Shown here: one piece after another, positions 1 to 12,420 of the stretch
Layout of the letters: every line of letters begins with the position of its first letter
How positions within the stretch are numbered: the stretch's first letter is position 1
Assembly (NCBI GenBank): GCA_007258455.2
Contig: VDFB02275678.1
Coordinates: 20,090-84,089 of the forward strand
DNA: 64,000 nt
Source of the DNA: Sequoia sempervirens
Taxonomy: Eukaryota > Streptophyta > Pinopsida > Cupressales > Cupressaceae
Direction of reading: 5' to 3'
Program-made: the position numbers and the translations under genes
The notes under the pieces: model-generated
What the model saw: only the letters and a program-made list of their open reading frames with translations
Databases searched by the model: none
What the model was told of the DNA's origin: nothing

Positions 1-394
1 ATAATTACGAGGGACAAGACCGCTAAAATCTTCCTAGGGTGAGAGTGACCTTTCCAAGTGTTGTGATTCAGATAAGTATTATTATTATTTTTATCGATAA
101 AAGGCTTGGGCCTAATTAATTATATTAAATATAACAACAAAATTACAAAATACTAGAATTATAGTACTGGTAACCATATCCCATCGATGACTGTATTTAT
201 TACCAGGTATGTAGTAATCAGCGAACTATTATCTATATTAATTACCCATCATCCATATGCTTATATACTTGTCTATTTTGCATAGTACAAAATTTTCTTC
301 ATAATTTTCTACCACTTCACTCTATAATATCTTTTGCATCCTCATTTCTATTATGTACAACTTCATTCAATTCAAGAAAATTATCTCCTTGTCC
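1..394. other. Non-coding flank with possible poly(A) signal
   Basis: No coding frame is recognised. On the minus strand an AATAAA hexamer (plus TTTATT at 196-201) lies about 195 bases downstream of the stop of the 395-1067 exon and could serve as its poly(A) signal. A short plus-strand frame at 353-544 is antisense to that exon and is not supported. Confidence 0.35.
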
Positions 395-1067
395 CTATGC
401 CCATTCTTCTACATGTCTCCCAGGTGGTTGGTTAATGCGAGGCACAACAATTTTCCTCCTTCTATGCAAAATATAAGAGAGGGAAAAATATTTTTCTTTA
501 ATCATGTCAACCATTTGCTGCCCCAATTCTCCAAAGTGCTTTAGTATCATTTGATACAACAACCATGGGTCATCATCACTTAATCCCTTTTTCACTGCTC
601 CATACACAACTACAAAACCTTGCTTCTCCTTGAGGTAGCTTCTCAGAAAGATGCCTGCTACATATGCTTCTCCCAAGTCCAAATTATATTTTTGGACTAC
701 CTTTAGAAGGTCATTTTCCCCCAATGCATCTAGTAAAACCAATATAGAGTATACTATTTTTAATGCAACAAAAGATTGAAGCAAATCCATGGAATTTGAC
801 AGAAAATTTGAGTGTAAGTTTGATGGGAACAAAGGTTTGGGCGAATCTGGTCGAATTATTTCTTCACCTATCATAGTTTTGATGCAATCAACAAGGTTTG
901 GACAGGTTGTGCGAAAAACTTGTGTCATTTCTTCTTTTGTTACCTCCTCCGAGAATGGTATTTCAAATCCTTTTATCTCCATAGGGATTCTATAGTTTTT
1001 AGAGTTATACTCTCTAGCTATTTGATCAAAAGCCTTCGAGCTCACTTTAGGATTCACACAACTCTCC
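395..1067 (-). CDS. Putative terminal exon, protein of unknown function
   Basis: An open frame of about 220 codons ends at 395. The stretch just upstream in gene direction (from about 1068) has a T-rich run followed by CTACAG, which fits a 3' splice site, and an in-frame stop lies just beyond it. I therefore read this as a last exon rather than a complete gene, and the GTG at 1057 is not a convincing start. The peptide has no recognised domain. It is mostly helical in appearance, with a hydrophobic stretch around residues 85-110 and a basic HRRRK patch near residue 198, close to the C-terminus. The frame is free of stops, unlike the transposon genes in this window, so it may still be under selection or be a recent copy. 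Upstream exons are not found here. It could equally be a captured gene fragment. Confidence 0.4.
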
Positions 1068-2400
1068 CTGTAGCTTGAAAAGATAAAAACAACTTACATT
1101 GTTAATGGAATAGACAAGATTCATATGTTAAGGAACATATTTTATTCCATACTTACCATCCCACATAAGGAACTATTGCAAAGAATGTATGTAGATAAAA
1201 CAATTGCACTTGGAAACTATCCTCAAAAATACTAGATCAAACTGAATAGCCAGTGTCTCACAATTGAATCTCACTGTAGGGGTACCATGAAACAGCTTAC
1301 TAATTGACCGTTTCTAGTCGAAAGCAACAAATTATAGAGTTATATGTGAACAAAACAAACCCACAAAATAAAAACTGGAAGCTATGTGCTTAATAGCCTT
1401 TAGTCAGTAGAAACACAGTTAAGAACCACAAAATTAGAACCATGCTATGTCACTTCTGCAAACCCAACAAATCACAACCCAATTCCAAACCAAAGGATGA
1501 TTTTTGGAGGGCCAACGTCGGCTTTTTAAAGAGTTGTGAATGTACTTTGATTCCAATATGCCATCATGAAGTAGACCACCCATTTAATTCCCACAGATGT
1601 TACCACCTGAGTTTAGATCCTCCCACGCTTGAAACTGATATGAAATAATTTAATTAACTTGACACTTATGAGTTTGATTACACTTTTCTTTTCTTTTAAA
1701 TGACATGTGGGAGCTCGCACATTTTAATGATGTGTGATTTGTACCTGCCTTATGTAATTTGTACCTTCCTCTTGAGGCGCATGATATTCAATGATTTCCA
1801 ATCACACATTTTGGGATGTGCTTTATTGTACCTGCCAGCTGATTTTACATGAAAATTCATGATAACCAATTCATTGCCATCATCCTCTGTCAATGCTCCT
1901 GACAAATAGTACTAACTCTTCTCATAGTAACATCCCTACAAAAGAGAGCCAAAAAGTTAGAAAAACCTAAACTAAACCTCCGCTATCTTTGTATCCAAAT
2001 TTGTCTTCATTCTTCACTTGGCAGGGCCTTTATTCTTGCCTCATTTCCATAACACTTATTTCCAAATTACTCTTGCCTCTTCTTGATTATCTGATGACTT
2101 TTGCATATGTGGTCATTCATCGAACTATAAATTTTATTCACAATTAGCAATTATATTTTCCCTCATTCCATCATTTATAATGCTTTGTTTTGGATTAAAT
2201 CATTTCGAGAAAAACTTACTTTTGATCACCTCCAGAATATAAGGTACAAATTTTGCTAAATGCAGATCTTGCGTTTCCATATATTGCTACCTTTAGAATA
2301 CTAAGAAATATTCTAGTTGCACCTTCATACACTTATTTTCTACATTGTTGTTTTCCCCACATTATGTGCTCTGCCTTTTTTCCAGTTGAATCAATTCCTA
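1068..2400. other. Non-coding interval; probable LINE 3' UTR on the right
   Basis: Nothing recognisable is coded between the unknown exon and the LINE. The part nearest 2400 is probably the LINE 3' untranslated region, because the LINE reads toward it on the minus strand, but I could not place a poly(A) tail or target duplication with confidence. A 68-codon plus frame at 1442-1648 has no support. Confidence 0.4.
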
Positions 2401-2411
2401 TAAATTCATAG

Positions 2412-5400
2412 GGAAAACACTGATTTGATCCCCATACATTATAACTTTTAGATCTTGAACACACCCTATGTTAGCTAGCCCATCTGCAACTTGGTTTGCT
2501 TCCCTATAAGAGTGGTTAATTTGAAACATCTCAAACTTCTCTAACATAAACAAAATTTGTTTAAGAACATAATTGATTTGTCATTTGCTTGATCCTTTAT
2601 CTTTGCAAGCATTTAAAACTAGCAAGGAATATCCCTCAATTACCAACTTGGAAACCTTATGATGAACAACTAAAAGTAAGCCATGAAGGAGAGTGTGCAC
2701 TTTTTCTTAGTTATTTATACCATTTGGCAATGAAATTGACTTTGCACCTATTACTGACCCCTCATGATCCCTTAGCACTACACTAGCCCCTGACAAACCA
2801 AGATTACCTTGAGATGCACCATCGAAGTTTAGCTTGACATAACCATTAGGGGGAGGCAACCATATCACGTTTTTTTTGTCAATTTTGACATTTATAGCTG
2901 ATAAAATACTACCTTTGAAAGGTATAACCAGAAACTCCCATTCCTTCAGTTGCTTGGCATCCCAATCAGTAAATGCAGAGCCCACATGTTTAGTGTTTTG
3001 CAAATTTTTATTAGTAGCTTCACAAATAGGTTTTTCCATCTTTTCCAACACTGAATCTAAACTAGATTTTTCTTTCCAGAATATCCTTTTATTTCTTTCC
3101 CACCAAATGCACCATACCATAGAAGAGGGTATTATTTTCCATATGCTTGCAAAAAGAGATGATTTATATAAAGTGGTCCATGACATGAACATATCCCAAA
3201 GCTTATGAGGAAGAGGGGAACTCCACCCAATTTTGGATTGAACAAAGCTCCAACAAGAATTTGCAAATGGACAATTCAAGAATAGGTGATCCACTTCTTA
3301 TGTGATTACTTCACAAAGCACACATTTGAATGGAGTTACAATTCCAAGTTTCACCAATCTCTCACTTGTTAACACCCTATGCTTTAATGCCAACCATGAG
3401 AAACATCATGCCTTGGGCAGAACCATTGGGTTCCAGCAAAATGACAAAGCTCTTTGTTTACTCCCCTGATATTGATCAAACATAGCATCCTTGTACCCCA
3501 CTTTTATTGTATAATTTCCTATTTTTGAAAGGGCCCAAATCAACTTATCATCCCCTTTCCCTACGAAAATTTTTCTACGCCTTAGAGACTTGAAAAAAAT
3601 TTGTTTGTTGAGCATGTGGTAAGATTGAGGAAGGCAAAACTTTCCATATTACAACCCCTATTTTCCCATCTAAATCCTGAATATAATCTTTTAGTTTTAT
3701 CCCCAATTGTTTGTTGTATAATCAATTGCAGCTTGAAAATCATACACCTTTTCCAATGTTGGAAATCCATTCCACGAGTCTTGTTAGAAATTTTCACTTT
3801 CTCCATTGTGAATTTCCCAAGATAAGTATCAAACTATTACCTTTCTACAATCTAGCGAAAAATTCCACATCACAGACCCTTGAGGAGGGTTAGATATGGT
3901 GAGAAGACACGCTAGATTTTCAATATCTAGATACTTACATTGCATAATTTTACACCATTTTCCTTGTGGTCTTGTATACAAATTCCATAATAGTTTTGTT
4001 CCCAATGCAATATTCCTTGCTGACATATTATGCACCCCTGCCCCTCCTCTTTTAGCTTCTCTTTACAAATAATTTGTAGTGAAACTAAAGGAATTTTTCT
4101 CTTAGAGTCCATATTACCTTTCCATAAAAAGGATCTAATTAACTTTTCTATTTCTATAATGATTGTTCTTGGGGATTTTAGAACTACCATAAAATAATTT
4201 GGAATTGATGACAAAACTGATTTAATCAGAAGAATTCTGCCAGCTATAGATAACCATCTCCCCTTCCAACTTGATATTCTTAATTTAATAGTCTGAATTA
4301 TCTTATCCCAATATGACACTTTGTTTTGACCAGCAAAGAATGTAATACCTAAGTATTTGCAAGGAAATTCTACAGCTTGAAATCTCATAATTTGAACAAT
4401 CTTGTCCTTTACCACTAAATTTGTATGGAATATGTAAATCTTTGACTTGCATGGATTCACCCTTCGTCCAGAAGCTAAAGAGTACCTTTGCAAAATTTCC
4501 TTATTTTTCCTTGCTTCTGCAATAGTTGACATACCAAACAAAATGGTATCATCTGCAAATAGTGAATGGGTTAGTGTTAAGCTGGTGGTTGGCAAATGTA
4601 TGCCTTTCCATTGACCTTCCAAATGAGCCTTTTTAATTGATTTTCTTAATGCTTCTGCTAGTATAATAAATAGGAAGGGAGATAAGGGGTCTTCTTTCCC
4701 CACCCCTTGAGAAGACTTAAAAAAACCCAAAGGGATTCCATTTATTAACACAAAGAACATTGCAATAGAAAAGCAAGAATAAATCCATTTACACCACTTT
4801 TCATGAAAACCAAAAAAAATCAATATCTGCATCAAAAAGGACCAATCCACCTTGTCATACGCTTTCATCATATCCAATTTGATAATAAAAGTTGACATAG
4901 AAAATGTTGATACAAAGTGCAAAACTTCATGAGCTGCTAAATCTCCTTTTGTTGTTTCTCTTCCCAAAACAAATCCTCTCTACTCCTAAGAAATTATACA
5001 AGGGATAATCTTAATCAACCTCAAATAGATTTCTTCTGTGAAAATTTTGTAAATAGTGTTGTAGAGTGATATGGGTTTAAACTCTAAGAAAGAAGAGGGA
5101 TTGTTCACCTTTGGGATCAATGCAATATGAGTAACATTAAATTGTTTTAGCATAGTCCTTGAACTTCTAGACTCCTCCAATGCTTTCAACAAGTCTTCCC
5201 CTATAAACTCCCAGCATTTGTGAAAAAATATGGAAGTGAAGCCATTTGGACTTGGAGCTTTATTTGCAGACATAGAGAACACTACTTCTCCCAGCTCTTC
5301 TAAGGTGAATGGTTTCATCAAATGCACATTAGCTTCTATCAAAACCAAAGTTGGAATGTTTTTCAACAATTCTTCCCTCACAAGTAATTGTTGATTTGAT

Positions 5401-6690
5401 GTGCCATCTAGTGAAGTAAACTTAAGTTTGTAAAAAAATTAACACCTTCTTTTTGTATGTCCTCTTTTGTTAATCTTTCACCTGTAACAATGTCTTCAAT
5501 TGAAAAAATTGAATTATTTACCTTTTTAATTTGAGCAGTTCTATGAAAAAACTTAGTATTTTTGTCACCCTCTTTAAGCCACAACTCCCTTGATTTTTTA
5601 CGCCAATATATTTCTTCCCGAACTGAGAGCTCTTCCCATTCTTCCTACAATATCTTTTGAAGTTCATATGATTGAGGGGTTAGGCCTTGTACTATAATTT
5701 CTGAATTTACTAGGGATAACTACTTGAATACTTCTTCCTTTTGCTGAAAAATATTCTTGAAAACTGAAATCTTCCAATGCTTTATTCTGCCCTTTACAAA
5801 TTTTAGTTTGCAAAAAAATCTATACATTAAAGTCCCCTCCACTATTGGAGCCTGGCTCCACCATTGTTTTAAAAGATCTAGAAAATGAGGATGGTGAAAT
5901 CACATCTTTTCAAATTTGAAAGATGCTTTAGTGATTGAAGCCACCTTTTTCCTTTCAATGTAAAGGGACAGTGGAAAATGGTCTGAGCCTATCCAAGGCA
6001 AAATTTATGACATTAAGATAGTTTTTTGAGTGATCCAATTTGAGGATGCCAAAACTCTATCCAAATGCATAGCAATTTGCAAAAAATCTTTAACTTGTTT
6101 GTCCAGGTGTAGTTCCCATTTCCTAGTTGTACATCTACAAGTGCATTATTAAGGAAAAAACCACTTTAAAGTCCTCAATTATTTTTTGAGGAGGAATGAT
6201 CCTAGTGCCCTTTTTATCTTTCATGGATAAAATTGCATTGGATTTTCCCATTAATATCACCTTTTTTGCTCCAAATTGCTCCAAAACTTGAGATAAATCA
6301 TCCCACAGTAGCTTCTTCCTAGCTGTTGCATTAGGTGCATAAATATTTACTAGGAAAAACTGAAGATCAAACTGCACCACCTTCATTAACTGCCAATGGT
6401 GCTCAGTTTTTAAAGTTTCCACTATCACATTTTGAGGTTTCCATAGAATGAGCATACCCCCAGAGGCCCCGTGTGCAACTGATTGAGCAAACTTTCATCC
6501 ATCCCCATTTACTAATGACATCTTCAAAAAACTATTGAGATAACTTTGTTTCTTGTAAGAGAATAATATCTGCCCCAAACACATCAATTTGATACGTAAT
6601 GTGGGCTCACTTGCTAGGGCCATTAATTCCAAGGCTAACATTCCAAGATATAATCCTCATATGAGGATTATTTGAAGAGCTATATGCTCC
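2412..6690 (-). pseudogene. LINE ORF2: endonuclease, reverse transcriptase, RNase H; broken
   Basis: The frame begins near 6657 with MRIISWNV, the usual start of the APE endonuclease. A later endonuclease block at 6455-6135 has NIYAPN, but the catalytic GDFN motif reads GKSN. The reverse transcriptase runs from 5381 to about 3930. It has KAPSPNGF, then KLDMMKAYDKVDW and FADDT (4559-4548) in a 346-codon frame starting at 4967. Two in-frame TAG codons, at 4986-4988 and 4980-4982, split the domain where glutamines are expected. A zf-RVT-like segment (HLFLNCPFANSCW) begins at 3294. The RNase H starts near VKLNFDGAS (about 2840) and ends with HSYREANQVADGLAN near 2480. Its stop is near 2412. The enzyme would nick target DNA and copy LINE RNA; this copy cannot. 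Confidence 0.8.
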
Positions 6691-7199
6691 CCTCAACCAT
6701 TTTTTGATATTCCCATCTACAGTTGATTTTCTGCCTAATGTTATTTCCTCTTGTAGCTTTACTGCATTTGATTTTCTACCCCATTTACCAGGTGACTTTT
6801 GAGGAGATGAAATCAAAGATGGAGTTTGTTTAATTGATAAATTATGTGTGAAATCAAAATCCTTACTCCCCTCTTCATGTTCCATACTAGCTAGTTGTGT
6901 TTCTTCTACTGAGGATGTAACCAATTTAGACAAACTACCATCCTCCTCTACTCTTGATAGTTTAAAAAAGGATTTAGCATCTTCAGTTGACAAGTCCGAT
7001 ACAGCCTAAGTTGGTGTTACTGATTCCTTAGTTATTTCATCAATGATAAAAGAACCTACCATAGTGATAATATTCTCAACAAGGCCCTCTAAATTATCCA
7101 TGTCTAGAAAGGACTGAAAGTCCATAGAATCAAAGACATCATGCTTATTTCCCTCCCAAGGCATGCTCACTGTTTTTGAATCTATCTTAATTAACTAAT

Positions 7200-9101
7200 T
7201 TTCTAAATGACTTACTGGAGTAAGTCATGTAACAGAACTTTCCCATAATAATGTAGAAGAAATACTCTGAACCTATTGGATTGAGATATGAAAAAACAAA
7301 GGAACATATATATGCAGAATTTTAGATTGTAGAAAGCATTGTAAATCTACATAAATCCCTTTTGGATTTTCTTGTAGCAAAGTTCTAGTTGTAGCTCTAT
7401 CTAAAGAGCTTCTCACTTGCACAAAATTCCTAAACAAAGGGTGACAGATAGACTGATAAAATTCGCCTTTGAGAGGCAAAGGACTTTGCTCCTTTACACC
7501 AGTCTGCTCAACATGAAGCATATGTTGTGGAGAAAGTAAAAATGAATAAGAGCTTGAAGGGGAAGCCTCAATATCACAACTTTTGAGACCAAAAATTTTA
7601 CCCTTTCCCTTATCCCTCCCATTTGGAACAATCCCCATCAAATCTACTTTGACAGAGCTAACTTCTTAAGACCCCTAAAATGTATCTTGTACCAAATTTA
7701 GCGACTGAGAGGAGAAAGAAAAGTCTACAGTCTTAAACTTTCCATCCTGACCCTTTCTTTCTTTACAAGAATTTTTATGGCCCAAGATATGACATTTCTT
7801 ACAAACATTTGAGTGATTTTCATAAAAAAAATCTTGTATGTGAGCTCCAGAGTTAGAAATTATTTTAATACTTTTGGGCACAAACCCTAACTGGTAGCTC
7901 TAGCTTTCTAAAGAAATCTAGATCATGGTTTAGGAAAATACCAATCTAGTTTGCAAGAATTTCAACAATGCTTGGCTTCCTATACTCTAAAGGTAGAGAA
8001 TGCAATTGTAGCCAAAATGAGAGAGATCTATTTTTTTCCTTTTTAGGATTAAAGTTAGGTACCTAGGGCTGAATATAAAGACCAGATCCCCCATACACCC
8101 AAGACTTTACCCTAAAGATCACATCTCTATCTTGTTTAGAAGAAAATAAAATAATAAAGAAGCCATTTCCCCTGTCTATATAGAAAAACTGGTTTTCCCC
8201 TTCCCAATCTTGGTAGATTAAATATTTCAACTCAGCAATGGAAGGAGAATATTGCCAAAACTTACAAATTAATGTCGTTTCTTGAAGATTTTGTGATTGA
8301 TCCTTGAGAAGGGCCTCAGGAATCTTGACAACCGGAACCTCCTTAGATCGCCATTGATGAGAATCATTTGTAAGTTGAAAGACCCCTTGTGAATGAGAGC
8401 AATTTTGATTTTGCTTCTCCGCTTGCCATTGTTGCCTGCTTGAATTTCTCTTTACTTGAAGAAAAGGGCTACAATGTTGTCTCTGCATTTTCCAGTGCTG
8501 CTCATTTGAAGGCTTCATCCCTAGATCCACATTATTAGGAAATGTAGCAGGAGAAGGAGTTTTCAGAGGAATATTATTAGGAAAAGTTGATGGATCCCGA
8601 GCATCCCCTTCCAAACCACAGGAATCAACAACTTCGGTATCTTTAGGCTCAGGCAGGATCAAAGGACCTCATATCTACTCCATTTTTCATTTTGTAGTTG
8701 TAACCAGAGAATCCTATAGCAATCTTCCTGAATTCTAGCAATATTGTTTGGAAAAGTAACCAAGGGTACATCAATACCTAGCTTCTCGACATTTTCAACC
8801 TTTGGATTGAAGGGAGCTTCCCCAAATTGATCAAAGGAACGAGAAGAAACTAGATGAGAATCTTTATAGGCGTACGACTCTGATCCACAAATGTCAAAAG
8901 ATGGTTGATTTACCTGGCTGAGAGATTTCCTGGGGTGGAAGGAGTTGACATTAAAATTATTAGAATTGTGAATAGAATGAAAACCCCCTAATTCTTCAAA
9001 GAAGAGGAGTTTCTCGAAAGCCGAGGAGATCTACAAGATGACACATGAAGAACCTCTGAGAACAAACTCTTAACAGGGAAAGGAGCTCTATGAAACACCA
9101 T
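7200..9101 (-). pseudogene. LINE ORF1 (nucleic-acid-binding protein), broken
   Basis: Coding stretches at about 9101-8670, 8662-8063, 7881-7675 and 7641-7273 follow one another in different frames. The likely start is the ATG at 9101. The segment around 8300-8063 (with RDVIFRVKSW) resembles the DUF4283-like N-terminal domain of plant LINE ORF1 proteins. At 7803-7765 is a knuckle of the form CX2CX4HX3C (CKKCHILGHKNSC), one residue shorter than the usual CX2CX4HX4C. The protein would bind LINE RNA as a chaperone. At least two frameshifts and several stops inactivate it. The family assignment is inference from the motif pattern and the neighbouring ORF2. Confidence 0.65.
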
Positions 9102-9179
9102 CGAATGCACAAAACAACTCGAATGTTTTGAAAAATTAACGTTAGATCGCTTTGGCGCACTCCAAAAAGTGTGGTCCTC

Positions 9180-9776
9180 TATTTTCCCTCTGATCCAGGG
9201 TAGACCAATTGTCCAAATTTTTGAAAATGATAAGCATTAAAATCATTATTCAAACATATTTAGAATTATAAATAAATGAGATGGAGTTGATTTAATCAAA
9301 TTATTAAAATATGTTATTTCTTTTTGATAATATACATGATCTTGGATGTACTTTTTTATATTAATGATGGGGTTTTAATATGCTTAATTTATAAGTTAGT
9401 TAATATTGATAAATTAGAATTTTTTTACATTTATATCTAAATTATGGATATAATTTATAATATTTAAACTTGGATAATAACACTAATAAATCTATTTTCA
9501 TGTAAAATCGACTTTGATATATTAAATCTATCCAATATTATACTTATTACAAATTTGACACAACATTGCTCTTTCACAAATACCCTATGTTATTTGGAAA
9601 CCAAGTAATCTTAAATATTTTATGGTGTTCAATACTTTCTAATTATATCTTATCAACCATCTCTTTAGACACTAGACTATTTGTATTGATATTGTTTGTA
9701 ACAAATTTACAACACTTACCTCCTAATTTACATATAGTTTTAAATAAATTATTTATTTACATTAGTTCATCCTCAA
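9180..9776. other. AT-rich spacer, nothing recognised
   Basis: Strongly AT-rich DNA between the LINE 5' end and the gypsy gag remnant. The 79-codon plus frame at 9566-9805 looks like chance coding in low-complexity sequence. Confidence 0.5.
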
Positions 9777-10046
9777 TTAATGCTCTAATAGAGCTCTCCT
9801 TATAGAAAGTGATTCACTTCTTTGTGATTCATCCTCAAAGTTGTAAGATATCTCAATCTCCTCATCAACATGCACAACTTTCATTCTCCCTTCTATCCTT
9901 TTGCTAGGGCTTCCTTGACCTTGATAAAATTCAAAATGCTTAATGCAATTATTCTCCATATTTGAAAAATGTTATCCTAAAGTGTTGTGAAAATGTGTCT
10001 CAACCTTGCAATCACATTATAAGGTATTGTTGATATGTAAGTGAGG

Positions 10047-10455
10047 GGGGGTCATCCCCCTAGTGGGGGGTCTAGGGGCTGCGCACCCTAATGGGGGCTC
10101 GAGGGCAACACCCCCAAAAGCTAAATTTTATGTATATTTTATTATTGTAAGTCTGGATCATTCATCATTAGGTTTCAAATCTGATGGTCGATATTTTGTT
10201 GGCTTGACTTTCCCTAGAAGGAAACCCTATTTTATGATTGTGTTGTATTATGATTTTTTATTGTGATGTATTATGAGAGTCTGATAGTGGTTGTGTTGCC
10301 TCTGGATCTCTAGTTGGTGATACTCCTATGAGAAGCTTGCTCTGCAAGTATATTGTAATCTTTGTGATTTCTAAATAATATATTGGGTGGATTTTTGAGT
10401 GTGGGGTTTTTCTACTGAAAGGATTTTCCCCACATAAATCACTGTGTTGTGGTAT
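10047..10455 (+). mobile_element. Ty1/copia-like LTR fragment, copy 1
   Basis: The segment starts with G/C-rich inverted runs (CCCCCTAGTGGGGGG) and ends with a U5-like hairpin in which GTGGGG and CCCCAC flank a short loop (about 10399-10435). The same hairpin ends the copia-like LTR near 33592. No TG start or target duplication is clear, so this is an LTR piece rather than a full LTR. It sits inside the gypsy gag remnant. Confidence 0.45.
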
Positions 10456-10699
10456 GCATGATATTTAGTTTTATTTATATTTAAGTTTCTATAACTGTTG
10501 TAAAGATTTGTAAATTTCTGCATTATCCTCCTCTCAAGGTTAGTGTAGGAAGTTTTTCTAGTACCTTAGCTTCCTTACATAAAGTTCCTCTCATTACCTC
10601 CACCATATCTCCATCTATCTCTTTATACCCATTAGTTCTATTATTGTGTTGAGTTTCTATCATCCATATCCTTGTAATATGAATGATAGAAACGGGGCA

Positions 10700-11112
10700 G
10701 GGGGGTGGTCATCCCCCTAGTGGGGGGTCTAGGGGCTGCGCACCCTAATGGGGGCTCGAGGGCAACACCCCCAAAAGCTAAATTTTATGTATATTTTATT
10801 ATTGTAAGTCTGGATCGTTCATCATTAGGTTTCAAATCTGATGGTCGATATTTTGTTGGCTTGACTTTCCCTAGAAGGAAACCCTATTTTATGATTGTGT
10901 TGTATTACGATTTTTTATTGTGATGTATTATGAGAGTCTGATAGCGGTTGTGTTGCCTCTGGATCTCTAGTTGGTGATACTCCTATGAGAAGCTTGCTCT
11001 GCAAGTATATTGTAATCTTTGTGATTTCTAAATAATATATTGGGTGGATTTTTGAGTGTGGGGTTTTTCTACTGAAAGGGTTTTCCCCACATAAATCACT
11101 GTGTTGTGGTAT
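10700..11112 (+). mobile_element. Ty1/copia-like LTR fragment, copy 2
   Basis: Near-identical to the copy at 10047-10455, differing at only a few positions (for example 10817 G against A in the first copy). It carries the same G/C-rich start and U5-like hairpin. It arose with its flank by tandem duplication rather than by a second insertion. Confidence 0.45.
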
Positions 11113-12399
11113 GCATGATATTTATTTTTGTTTATATTTAAGTTTCTATAATTGTTGTAAAGATTTGTAATTTTTTGCATTATCCTCCTCTCAAGGTTAG
11201 TGTAGGAAGTTGGTCTGGTACCTTAGCTTCCTTACATAAAGTTCCTCTCATTACCTCCACCATATCTCCATCTATCTCTTTATACCCATTAGTTCTATTA
11301 TTGTGTTGAGTTTCTATCATCCATATCCTTGCAATATGAATAATTTCCTTCACATTTTTGTGATGGGAATTATTGCCTCCTTCTTCCTTGTGGTATGGAA
11401 TCCTACTCTTATTTATTTTTATATGAAATTGTATATACAACAAGATCTATCCTCCTAGAACCTTCCTTCTCTAGCTCTTTTTTAGTTCTACATATCTTCA
11501 AATTTTTATTCAACTTATTTTTTTATGGTTAGGGACATCTGATATGCTTCCTCTATTGTTTGGATATTTAGCATAATCAATTGTTCTTGGATTGAATATC
11601 TCAAACCGTTCATTTATCTTCCTATTTTCTTTTCTCTTTCATCATGATGTCTTGGTCAAATTGTTAGTCTATAGTATTCTTTATTGTAGTTTTTCATGGT
11701 CATATCCTTATGCTTTAGGTTGTGCAATTCCTTTAGCAATTATAATTGGTAATTAGTAGGAACTAAATTAGGTTTTATTGTATTCACAATCATATCCCTT
11801 TTACAAATGTTAGGCTTACCTATGCTATTTATTCTAGCTAAAATTATTTCCACCAAATAGTGGCAAGACCCTTCAATTTAGTTAAATATCAAATAATCAA
11901 AATGTTCTAAGTCATTTGTCCAATCTATCAATTCTTTGAGATTTAGATTACTAGCATAATTTATAATTTCTACTCTTTATTTTTTGTTGATACTTTCTAT
12001 AGCCTTTAGTATCCTTTCTTCCTCATCATCTTTTTCAATCTCTATTTTTATATAAGGTGAACATATTTTTCTTCGTTACATTCATCATTCCTAAAGTTAA
12101 GGTTTATTATGTGGTATTATTCAATAATATCCATCTAGTTCTTCATAATCTTCATGATATCAATCATCTCTTCCATCCTACTAGCAACATTAACAATACC
12201 ATGTCCTCTATGTGGGAACATCTTGGTTTTGATGTAAACTACTCCAATTCAAAGATTGACCTACAATAACTCCTTGAAACTACATCTTAGTCAACACTCT
12301 ATTATCAATCTTCATGTTGACTTCCTTAATTTAGAAATATGTTCATAATATTTTTTTAGGATACTAGCTTGTTCTCTCTCCTCAAGATTGTAAAAGTAT

Positions 12400-12411
12400 G
12401 CTCTAATAGCA
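12400..12411 (-). other. Met-type primer binding site, degenerate
   Basis: On the minus strand the 12 bases read TGCTATTAGAGC, which differs at two places from the common plant Ty3/copia primer site TGGTATCAGAGC (initiator tRNA-Met). It lies just upstream of the gag remnant, where a primer site belongs. The LTR expected beyond 12415 was not delimited. Confidence 0.4.
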
Positions 12412-12420
12412 CTTGATTAC

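Larger units (their letters stand above)
2412..9101 (-). mobile_element. L1-type LINE (non-LTR retrotransposon), decayed
   Basis: In minus-strand order the interval holds an ORF1 with a zinc-knuckle-like motif, an APE-type endonuclease start, a reverse transcriptase, a zf-RVT segment and an RNase H. This is the order of plant L1-clade LINEs that carry a terminal RNase H. Every part is broken by stops or frameshifts, so the copy is dead. Target duplications and the poly(A) tail were not identified, so the outer limits are approximate. Confidence 0.85.
10047..11340. repeat. Tandem duplication, unit about 657 bp
   Basis: Two consecutive units each contain the LTR-like piece followed by the same ~240 bp of gag-derived flank. 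The phrase TGTGGTATGCATGATATT recurs 657 bases apart (near 10447 and 11104). Because the flank follows both LTR pieces, this is a duplication of LTR plus flank, not an LTR-internal-LTR element. Confidence 0.75.
9777..12411 (-). pseudogene. Ty3/gypsy gag remnant, interrupted
   Basis: On the minus strand the piece at about 11760-11500 reads, with stops, as a Gag domain: NLKHKDMTMKNYNKEYYRL, then a block close to YMNGLRYSIQEQL and IEEAYQMSL. These fit the Ty3/gypsy Gag consensus of a short helical capsid with a GL-I-Q/R-L motif. A second piece at 11443-11180 and a third at 9959-9777 (ending with SESLSIRRALL, typical of the gag-protease junction) continue it. Between them lie copia-like LTR segments in a tandem duplication. 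A primer-site-like sequence at 12411-12400 marks the 5' end of the internal region. Pol is absent. The element is a 5' fragment only; the lineage within Ty3/gypsy is uncertain. Confidence 0.55.

Noticed and set aside
10047..11112. A small LTR-internal-LTR element
   Set aside because: The sequence between the two LTR-like pieces also follows the second piece, so it is a tandem duplication.
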